Shown here: positions 48,377 through 57,330 of the stretch, in pieces
Layout: each line of letters begins with the position of its first letter
Position numbering within the stretch: position 1 is the first letter of the stretch
Origin: Tetraselmis striata
Taxonomy: Eukaryota; Chlorophyta; Chlorodendrophyceae; Chlorodendrales; Chlorodendraceae
Length of the DNA: 64,000 bases
Reading direction: 5' to 3'
Assembly: GCA_006384855.1 (NCBI GenBank)
Contig: VCJN01001601.1
Location: 62,001 to 126,000 of the forward strand
Made by a program: the position numbers and the translations under genes
The notes under the pieces: model-generated
Told to the model about the DNA's origin: nothing
The model's database searches: none
The model's input: the letters and a program-made list of their open reading frames with translations, nothing else

Positions 48377-49025
48377 GCTGTCTTGGCGCCGCGCTGCCCC
48401 GGCCGCCGCTGTCTTGGCGCCGCGCTGCCCCGGCCGCCGCTGTCTTGGCGCCGCGCTGCCCCGGCCGCCGCTGTCTTGGCGCCGCGCTGCCCCGGCCGCC
48501 GCTGTCTTGGCGCCGCGCTGCCCCGGCCGCCGCGCCTTGGCGCCGCGCTGCCCCGGCCGCCGCGCCTTGGCGCCGCGCTGCCCCGGCCGCCGCGCCTTGG
48601 CGCCGCGCTGCCCCGGCCGCCGCGCCTTGGCGCCGCGCTGCCCCGGCCGCCGCGCCTTGGCGCCGCGCTGCCCCGGCCGCCGCGCCTTGGCGCCGCGCTG
48701 CCCCGGCCGCCGCTGTCTTGGCGCCGCGCTGCCCCGGCCGCCGCGCCTTGGCGCCGCGCTGCCCCGGCCGCCGCGCCTTGGCGCCGCGCTGCCCCGGCCG
48801 CCGCGCCTTGGCGCCGCGCTGCCCCGGCCGCCGCGCCTTGGCGCCGCGCTGCCCCGGCCGCCGCGCCTTGGCGCCGCGCTGCCCCGGCCGCCGCGCCTTG
48901 GCGCCGCGCTGCCCCGGCCGCCGCGCCTTGGCGCCGCGCTGCCCCAGCCGCCGCGCCTTGGCGCCGCGCTGCCCCGGCCGCCGCGCCTTGGCGCCGCGCT
49001 GCCCCGGCCGCGCCTTGGCGCCGCG
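48377..49025. repeat. GC-rich 30/31-bp minisatellite
   Basis: About 21 head-to-tail units share the core GCGCCGCGCTGCCCCGGCCG. Units ending GCTGTCTTG are 31 bp and those ending GCGCCTTG are 30 bp. The left block is mainly 31-mers, then 30-mers, then a single 31-mer near 48,712, then 30-mers to the end. On the minus strand it lengthens the reading frame of the adjacent gene (ARRQGAAAGAARRQGAA). Confidence 0.95.
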
Positions 49026-49039
49026 CGGGGTATCGAGTC

Positions 49040-50504
49040 CTCCCCTCCCTAGTGAGCGCGTCCACCTGCGCCTTGCGCTCGGGGCCGTCCTCCTCCGTCA
49101 CCACATTCTGCAACCCCCACCGCGTGACGAACCACGCAGCTCCTTGCATGCGCTTGTACATGTGCCCAAGCACCGCCTAGGGACGCGAAGCTCCTTCTCG
49201 GTCATGATCGCCTTCACCCGGGCCTCCTCGAGCAGCGGACCGGCGTTAAGAATGGAAAACGTTTCCATGTGGTGCAAGCAGTCCTCCATGACCCAGCCGG
49301 ACTGCACCGTCACCTTGCCTGACCCTGCAGTCATGGAGGGGAAAGCCGTCACGCCCACGCCCACGCCCACGCCCACGCCCGGGGGGGGGGGGGGGGGGGG
49401 TTACCTTTCGATTCTTGGACACTGCAAACGAAGGGCGCAACCCGCGTTCAAAGTTGCTGGGTATCGGGACTAAAGCCTGGCGCCGGTCTTCCTGCTTCAT
49501 AGCTCGGAATCCAATGTGGCCCTGCACGGTGACAAATTTCCTCCAGAAGTCCCTTCCCAAGCCAAAAAAAAACAGGTGGAACGGCGCGAGGGGGAAGAGG
49601 TTGATCATGTTGACATAGCCCAGGACCACATGCACATGGCACACGCCATGGCAGCCAGTGTTCTGCTTGGCCTCCGCCAGCCGGGTTGTGTTGAACGCAC
49701 GCCGGGCAAGGCGCGTGATTCACTGGACAAGTCATCGCCTTGATGGACGGTTACCAAGCGAGCCTCCCCGTCCGCATCCACAGTGGGGTGCTCCTGGGCA
49801 GCCGCCATAGCCTCCACAACCTGCCACGCCGACCGGGTGGGTGCGTGTGATTCCATACAACCGCAGTTGAGTGGTGCCACCAGCACGCAGGCCGGGCCCA
49901 CTCACCTCTGAACGCAGAAGGTCCACAATGTCACCGTCCTCGAAAACAGCGCGCCACTGGGTCGCCCCGCCGTAGTCCTCCAACACCCACTCGGTAACGA
50001 CGCCGGTTATCACGCCGTAGTGCCATACTCCCCGGAACTTCTTGGCGATGACCTTCATGTAGAAGTCGCCGGGATCGCCTTTCCATATCACGCCCTCATC
50101 GCGGGTTCGACGCCCGCCGGCGGCCACGCAGGCGCGTCGATGTCCATACCGTCTTCGCCAACGGGGTCCTCCCCCACGCCCATCACATCGTCCACCTTCG
50201 AGCCGCCGTCGTCCGAGACCGGCGCCGGCGGGCCGTTTCCGACGGCTGCAGCTACTCCTGCTGCCGCGCTTGTTGCTGCTGTTGCTGCTGCTGCTGCTGC
50301 CGCCCCTGCTGCTGCTGGTTGTGATAAGGCGGCCTTGCGGCGCAACTTAGCCGCACGCTTCAACGAGTGGCTACAGTTCGGGTATTTCCGGAAGTGCCGC
50401 TCTCGCGCCGTCCTTTCACTACTACCCGTCACGATGCCGTGGCAGTGCTTGCATGTGTACACGCCATCCTTCGACACACTCGCTATCCATCCCTTTGCCG
50501 GCAT
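49040..50504 (-). CDS. Transposon-borne multi-exon gene with CCHC finger and Tudor-like domain
   Basis: On the minus strand, in order: a frame from 50,504 with a zinc-finger-like VYTCKHCHGIVTGSSERTAR plus H and C (C-x2-C-x17-H-x5-C) and a polyalanine linker; a block at about 50,090-49,920 (FYMKVIAKKFRGVWHYGVIT, VVTEWVLEDY, WRAVFEDGDIVDLL) shaped like the Tudor-type domains of plant chromatin proteins; a short block EAMAAAQEHPTVDADGEARL; and a conserved-looking block (VNMINLFPLAPFHLFFFGLG, RDFWRKFVTVQGHIGFRAMK) up to a donor at 49,404. After a poly-C-leading intron come WVMEDCLHHMETFSILNAG and MYKRMQGAAWFVTRWGLQN. Exon joints are only partly resolved. It lies wholly within the CACTA-like element, so it is probably element-encoded, as transposase or accessory protein. 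I do not recognise the family. Confidence 0.5.
49351..49400. repeat. GCCCAC repeat adjoining a 20-base G tract
   Basis: Hexamer repeats (ACGCCC) at about 49,349-49,379 run directly into 20 G (49381-49400). On the gene strand the tract is poly-C right after the 5' splice site AAAG|GTAA. Confidence 0.9.
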
Positions 50505-53218
50505 GCCTGCTGCCGCGCGCGGGGGGCGGGGGGGGGGGTTGAGAGTTGGGGTGGATGTAACCCACCACCGGCAGGCAACACAGATGCGAGTGCGCGGCTG
50601 TCCGCGCTTGATTCAACGGTGAGCGGCGGTGACCGTGAGGCGACCCCGTACTTCATGCGCGTGCTGGGGCGTTACACAATCATCAGCAGTTAGGGCGGCT
50701 GCATTAAAACGCGCACCTACGAACACCACCTACCGCCTACCGCCTACCGTACCACCTACATCCGCCCACACCTCCGCCCGTCGTGCCGCACATCGCGGCA
50801 CACCGCGGGGTCAGCGGTCAGCGATGTGCGGTCAGCGATGTGCGGCGATGTGCAATGAGTGCGTACATCCGCCTGTACTTAGCCCGGGTGCTCCGCGTCG
50901 GCGGGCGACACGCGAGCCCGCGTGCGCATATCAATTTGATGAAATTATGGAAACGAGAAATTCATATAGTACTTTACAGGTCGCGCGCGATAGTCGTCGC
51001 TACTGGGTATGAAATCCACGTCCCTCGTCCGTCCCGTATCGTCCCCGTATGTCGTCGTTCGTCACCAGTAGGGCACATTTACGTCACATCTGAATCTCAC
51101 AGTGATGCACGACATCTCCATCAGGCCCCGGTACATCCAGTCTGCAGCCAACGTTTGGGCGGACCGACTCAGCAGGGAGCTGAACGACTCCGACTGGCAG
51201 CTCAATCCGTGGATATTCGCGTACCTGCAGCGCTTGTGGGGTCCGCACACTGTCGACAGATTTGCGTCGATGGAAAATACGCAACTTCCGCGGTACAATT
51301 CCCGCTGGCGCGACCCGCGTTGCGAAGCGGTGGATTCCCTCCATTTGCCGGACGAGTTCTGGCGCAGGGAACACAATTATTGCAATCCCCCGTGGGGTTG
51401 TTGGACGATTTGGCGGACAAACTGCGACAGTCGGGCGCGGCCGCCACGGTCATCGCGCCTCACTGGCCAGGACGGCGTTGGTACCAGTTGCTGCAAGACC
51501 TCGCCACCGAGACGATCGTCTACCCGCCTACCCGCGACCTCTTCTTTCGTGGGCGGCGGGGAACGCGCGGGGGGGTCGGACGGCCCGGCTGGAGCGTCGT
51601 GGCCTTTCGGCTGCCACGCCGGCATGGCTGCACCTCCGCCGTCGGTCGCTAGGCCGGGCTATGGCCGTGCAGCCGTCGCTGCAGTACAGTGTACAGTACC
51701 CGGGCCGCCTGTCCCACGCTCGACGCGCGCGCTACCGGCTTGCGATGCGCTCCGGCTCTGAAGCGCCCTGGTCGGCATCGATGGCGGCCGAGCTCCGGTC
51801 TTTGTTGGGCACCGCCGACGACGTTGGTCAAGCGGCGCTCGGGTTGCTTACGGGGTCGCTGGCTGCCGGCACCTACCGCAACTACGACAGCGGCATGCGC
51901 TCTTTCGCTACTTTCTGCGAACAAGAGGGCTTACGCCCGCTGCAGGCTACTACCAGCACGATCGTCCGCTACACTGCATGGCTGGGCTTGCAAGGTACCG
52001 TCGGCGCGGAGTCCCTTCAGCAGTACTACTCGTCCATCAACAAATACTTCCGCGACCATCAGCGCCAGCCTGTCGCCCTCGGCGAGATGGTGGCCGACGC
52101 GCGCCGCGGTCTGGCCATCCAGCAAGAGCGTCTTGCGGCGGAAGACGTCCGCGTCGCCCTGCCTGCGCCCGTTGCGGCTGACATCCTGGACACCGCGATT
52201 GGATTTCGGCGGACATTGGTGTGGGAACCCGCTACTATTGCGGACATCCGCGCTTTCAGAGCCGCGCTCGCGACGATTACGGCGTACGTCTTCGTGTGCC
52301 GCACGGAGTCCGGCATTAGCTGCGAGACCGGTGATTTAGTGGTCGACCGACCGTCCGGAAGCATTCTGTTGTACGTCCGCAAACAGAAAGGCGACCAGCG
52401 TACGAGGGTTTCCGCTAAGCCCCTGATAAATCTGCCCATCGCCGCCGTTCCGGACTTCGCTGACCTGCTGGAATGGTACACCATCAGTCGCGACGCCTAC
52501 TGCCGCCGTCTCTACGGCGCCAGCCCGCCGCCCAAGTTCTGGAGCGTCTCCCCGCCGGAGTCTTCCGCCACTTGGTCGGTTTCAGCCACTCTTACCGAGT
52601 GGTTACGGGAAGCCTACTTGGCGGCAGGCGCCCGACCTCCCACCGGTTTCAAGTGGACATCGCACAGTTTACGCAAGGGCGCCGCTTCCGCAGCAAGCTG
52701 CATCGGCGTCCCCTTGCCGGCCATCAAACACATGGGCGATTGGTCGAAGAACAGCGACGTGGTCACAGGGAAGTACATATATACATCGACCCGACCATGC
52801 GCCCGACTCCTGCGGCCTGGAGGTTCTTCGGCTGGCTCGTCCCCGTCCGGCCGCCGGCCTAAGCTACCTGTGCTAGCCTTTGGTTTTCGTCTCTGGCAAA
52901 CAGTGCCTCCTTGGGTAAATGGTCATATGTAGTCATCTAGAGGTTTACAGTACATTAGCTATGTTGTACTGCGCACGACCCCCGAGGTCGGCGCACGGAC
53001 TAAGGCCTGCCGGCCCGCACCAGCACTACGACCTGAGGGATCCACCCTCGGGCACCGGCACTCTCTGCTTTGCGCTCGCCTCAACCGGCTCGCGCACCCA
53101 CCCACCCTCAGCCATTTTTTTGCGCTAGGAGACACCCAGGCCAAGCATGTGGTTCTTGTCTTAGCCTTCGATGTAAGCGAGCTGACATTCTTTGGCAAAC
53201 AGTGCCTCCTTGGGTAAA

Positions 53219-55340
53219 CCACCGTATTATTTATCGCGCGTCGATACGAGTACCCGTTAGTAATATTAATTTTATAATATACATCAGTGCCTTAACAAAA
53301 TTAACAGCAACTATGAAAGGTTGCCAGCAAAACAGAGACATAAGCCCGAAACCAAGGTCGAGCAGGATGCCAGGGAGCCAAGAACCAAGGGAGAGCCAAG
53401 GGAACCACGAAGTCGCCAAGCTGCCAGGAACCAAAGGGACCACCGCCCCGGGGTAGCCATCAGCCGCGGCGAGGACGCTTGCAACCAATGACTCGGGTCA
53501 TATCAACCCGTTAGTACCTACATGTATTGGTGTGAAAATAACCATCAAGCAATACTAAAAGGTCAACACAGACCGCTGTAAAGCAGGTACGGGTACCAAT
53601 ACAAGTATTGGTGCTGCCAATTAGTCTTGCAGAATGCTTCAGCAATTTGCTTGATGACTATAACGGAGCGTCGCCTACCCTGGGCTTTCCATAATTGGAT
53701 CGCTGCCCAAACAACCGCCGTGCGGGTGAGACGCTGCAAGGATTTCACCGGTTCCAGTCCTATCCCGGGGAGCGAAGAAAACAAACTTGTGGCCGCCAGT
53801 GAGAGAGCAGAGTAGAGAAACCTCAAGATAGTGCTACGAGTAGCGCTACTACATATCAATCATGCATTCGAGTCTATAACGATGCCAACGATGTCGGGGC
53901 GAGTGTGACGACGAGGCGGCCGCTGCTGCTGCACCATCCAGCGACGGTCGCCGAAGTCCCAAACCCATAGTTGGCCAGGGGTGGTTACAGACACCACGAT
54001 GAGACGCCAGGCACGCCAGGTGGTAGAGATGCCCCCCGCGGGGCAGCTACATGTTGTCGTGGTCCTTGTGACGAAGCGACGATATGTTGCAGTAGGAGGC
54101 GTCGGAGACGCATCGGCACGAGCCGCACAAACGCCTCCCATTGCGAGCACAAGCAAACGTTGCTGAAGCATGATTGGGGCGAGGGCAACGAGCCCTCTCA
54201 AAACACCGGCGCATGAGCGGCGCCAACCGCCCCGTTAGTGACATATCAATTACGATAGTAGTTCCGGAACACCACAACATGTAACGACCGTTGATGCCAC
54301 GACGCCATGTTGCGAGGACACGCGGACCAGCGGGTTGCAGTGTCTTGCGGGACAACAAGTGGTCGCCCCGACGACACGGACGCCCTCCTCCGTACGCGCC
54401 GATTTGTTGCGGTGGGCGTAGTTGTTGTCGTTGACAACCGTGACGAGCAGCGGCCATGGTGCCGAGCGCCGCCACCTCACCTAAACCTCAAGAGTTGACT
54501 ACTGCGAGAGGGCGCTCCACTGCGAGGGCCCCGAAGGCATGTAATGCGACTCGACTTCATGGAGTTGAGGTTTAACACCCCCCCCCCCCCCCCCCCCCAA
54601 CGGGGACCCCGCCCCCAACTCCAATTCCTTGCCGTGCGCATCGCAACCCGAAATCGTCCCAACTGCAAAGCCATGGCAAAAACGGAAAACGACCTCGGGC
54701 GCACGAGTAGGGAAAACCACATTACCGAGGGGCTGTCTGTCGCTGCCTGATGTTGTAACGCATTTGCGCGGCACGTCGATTCACTACCGGGTGCACCTCG
54801 GTGCGGACTTGTTCAGCCTCGGTGACCCTCGCGCGCACAAGTACGCGAAGCCGCTGCCGAAGGCATGGATGTGGAAGATGACAAACGAGCTGCTGGTGGC
54901 TGTCCTAAGTATGCCCCCGGCCGGGAACGCAACAGGGCTCGCGGGCGATGATGGGGCGTATACCAAAACCCGATGGTAACAGGTACTTAACCGCTTGAAA
55001 CCACTGAATACCGCGTACGGGTCGCACTGGGACAGTTTTCGTCCGTTAGGAAACCCCATAAACACGTTTAGAACGTACCGTAATGTTGTAGCCTGATGTG
55101 GGGCGGCGTTGTACCGGTACTGCTAGCATTGAGTGTTTAAGGAGTGTTTGGATATATAATTCAACCCACCCACCCACCGCATGGGCGGGCCCGACGACCG
55201 TCATTGGGCCTCGAAATCGCGGGCCCTTCCTCCGCCCCCATTCCCAGCCCACCCCCGGCTGGGGATGGGGGCGGGGATCGTGCACGGGTGGCGCCTTGGT
55301 AGCCCTTGGCCCCGCCCGTGCTGCCACTGCCACGGAGGAG
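53219..55340. other. Repeat-rich spacer, unassigned frames
   Basis: Several moderately protein-like frames exist but have no recognised domain: minus 53860-54201 with QLWVWDFGDRRW, minus 54047-54475, and plus 54629-54979 with RVHLGADLFSLGDPRAHKYA. They may be decayed transposon genes. A C tract lies at about 54,580-54,598. Confidence 0.35.
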
Positions 55341-55930
55341 CAGTGTGAGCGGGACACCGGCGTCTCACGTCGTTGCTGGTCCGGTCAAGTCCCCGTTCGC
55401 TGTTCTTTGAGCACCCTCTCCCCTTCCTGTCCTGTCGGCGCCTCCACATCACATTCGGCCTAGTGCCGCTATTGGAGTGGCCCGGGATGTTCGGCGGAAG
55501 GGGACGCGGCCGAGCTGGCGGCGGATCTGGCGCTGGGCGGAACAACGCGGGCTGGACACCGGCGTCTTACGTCGTTAGGTTGCTGGTCCGGTCAACTCCC
55601 CGTTCGCTGTTATTTGAGCACCCTCTCCCTTCCTGTCCCGTCGGCGCCTCCACATCACATTCGGCCTAGTGCCGCTATTGGAGCAGTGGCCCGGGATGTT
55701 GTGCTGTGGAAGGCGTTCTACGTTTGGCGGAAGGGGACGCGACCGAGCTGGCGGCGGATTTGGCGATGGGTCTGTTGCACACCCATGGCGCCCCGTTCTG
55801 GGTTGGACCCCCCCACTTCCGCTCCTTGCTGCGAGACCTCTACTTCGAAGCCCCTTTCCTGTCGGCGCCTTCACATCACATTCGGCCTAGTGCCGCTATT
55901 GGAGTGGCCCGGGAATGTGTGCTGGGAGAG
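55340..55930 (+). repeat. Three imperfect tandem copies of a segment of about 220 bp
   Basis: Each copy has TCCCCGTTCGCTGTT or a relative, then GTCGGCGCCTCCACATCACA, TTCGGCCTAGTGCCGCTATT, and a GGAAGGGGACGCG block. Copies start near 55,372, 55,576 and 55,810; the third is the most diverged at its left side. Confidence 0.8.
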
Positions 55931-57330
55931 CGTCCCTACTGCGTGGAGCGGCGGCTGGCTGGTGGCGACGCCTGATCGGTGGCTGTCATGGCGGTTCCCG
56001 CCTCGTGTGACCCAGCTGGATTTTCTTCTGGATTTCTGTATGGATTTCTTGAATTTTGCAGCTAGCACATGTAATCAGTGTTTAAGGAGCGATTCCTCGC
56101 TCCACAGCGATTCCTCGCGCTAGTATTTCTTTTTTTTGTGATTTCCTGATATCGCCTTCTACTGCTGCTAGCTCATGTAAATCGTTCAAGGAGTATTATT
56201 AATCTTTGTGTACCAGCCACGTATGTAGCAGCCGATTGTGTAGCAGCCGATTATAGCAAAATAATTGTATAACACATCCAATTCTTCATATTATTTATCG
56301 TAATTAAATCATCCTTGTTTTATTATGATACATGGCGCCGAATAGCGACCACTGCCTGCCCGCGCACGGACTTCCACCGCGAAGGGGCTCGCTGATGATG
56401 CGCAGTGCATGATGCGCTGCTCGTCGGGTACCGGTACCTGCCTATAACCGGTAGCCGTAGCAACTGCAGCGCGCGCATTATCACCGGAGCACCGGTATTA
56501 ACGGTATTTTCACCTGCCGACTACCACTCGGCACGCCTGCACACCACCCCTACAACATCGACGACAGTACGTAGGAACGTACAGCTGCCGCCCAGACTGC
56601 TCTCTGGAGGCCAAAAGCCGCTTTTGCGCACCGGACGTGGAGCAAACACCCCGCACTCGCCGACGCGGGCTGCAGCCGACGTGATGACGGCCTACAGTGA
56701 TGGCGGGTACATGCCGAGCTGGAGGCCGACCGCGCAGCGCGCGTTAGACATCGGTACGCTACTGCAGCCTGCGATGGTGCATCGTCTGTAGTTTCGTTAA
56801 CCCTAAGTCCATATGCCTGCTGCTGAGTTCTTCGGGGTGTAGGTTGGGCATGGTTGATGTGTTGGCGATGCAAGTGCGTGGGAGGGACGCGAGGAGCGGG
56901 CTCTTGGTGCTGCTGTTAAATAGTGAGGCGGGTCATGACAAACCCTCACCGTTAGAACACTACTGAAAACACGTTACAAACGCGAGCGTGCGGCGCACTC
57001 GGGATATTGCTTGCGATATCTCCTCTCGTGTGTGCTACTCAGGAGCATGTGAATATGCTATGGGCGTACACACAGCTTCGACACATTCCAACTTGCACCC
57101 GAGCCATTTCACGTTTATACTCGCACCGGGAACGAGTCGTCTTGATTCTAAGCTAGTGCGATTCCAAATTTCTAAGCAGTCACACTGAACAAAGGCGAGC
57201 CCCCACAGAATTTGGCGAAATTGCAGACGCTAATAAACAAGAACGTAAACGTATACTGTGGGATGTCAAATGTGCAAATGTGCAAATCCATGGCAAAATG
57301 TGCTTACGTGGTGGTGGCGTGTCAACGCAG
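55931..57330. other. Spacer, including a dispersed-motif copy
   Basis: The dispersed motif (GATATCGCCTTCTACTGCTG) lies at about 56,136-56,180 within an AT-richer stretch. The 5' exon of the GYTG-motif gene should lie at the right end. No other coding region is supported. Confidence 0.4.

Larger units (their letters stand above)
42935..51104. mobile_element. CACTA-like (EnSpm) DNA transposon, 8.17 kb
   Basis: The ends are perfect 22-bp inverted repeats (42935-42956 and 51083-51104) starting CACTGTGAG and ending CTCACAGTG. They are flanked by a 3-bp ATG target duplication (42932-42934 and 51105-51107). CACTR termini and 3-bp duplications are the hallmark of the EnSpm/CACTA superfamily. Subterminally, GGTGACGAA occurs in inverted position near both ends. 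The interior holds a spliced minus-strand gene (49,040-50,504), Cys-rich plus-strand frames (46,729-47,790), a tandem array of inverted half-repeats (44,650-45,830), a GC minisatellite and many G/C homopolymers. A canonical DDE transposase is not recognisable by eye, so it may be encoded by the unidentified minus-strand gene or be missing. Identical ends suggest recent insertion. Confidence 0.75.
41545..53218 (+). mobile_element. DIRS/PAT-type retrotransposon interrupted by a CACTA-like transposon
   Basis: Its ends have the same A1 - B1A2 - B2 layout as the element at 15867-19097. A is 178 bp (41545-41722 and 52919-53096), and B begins TGGCAAACAGTG (52894-52918 and 53193-53218). Parts in order are a short gag-like N-terminal frame (from about 41,752), the end of the RT and an RNase H region (about 42,230-42,934, with YLHADSSSYGWGAVL and LLHEDNTAVVAAL), then an 8.17-kb insertion. 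After it come the region following RNase H (from 51,105, with NVWADRLSRE) and a tyrosine recombinase (to about 52,860, with HSLRKGAASAA). Most of the RT core is missing, so the copy was already broken. The two A copies are very similar, so the retroelement itself is not very old. Confidence 0.82.

Noticed and set aside
48225-49473. Several 265-366-residue frames over the GC minisatellite
   Set aside because: They consist of the translated 30/31-bp repeat in all phases, with no unique coding sequence.
55140-55920. A possible rRNA or snRNA segment because of conserved-looking GC blocks
   Set aside because: No recognisable rRNA or snRNA core sequence; the blocks are explained by tandem triplication.
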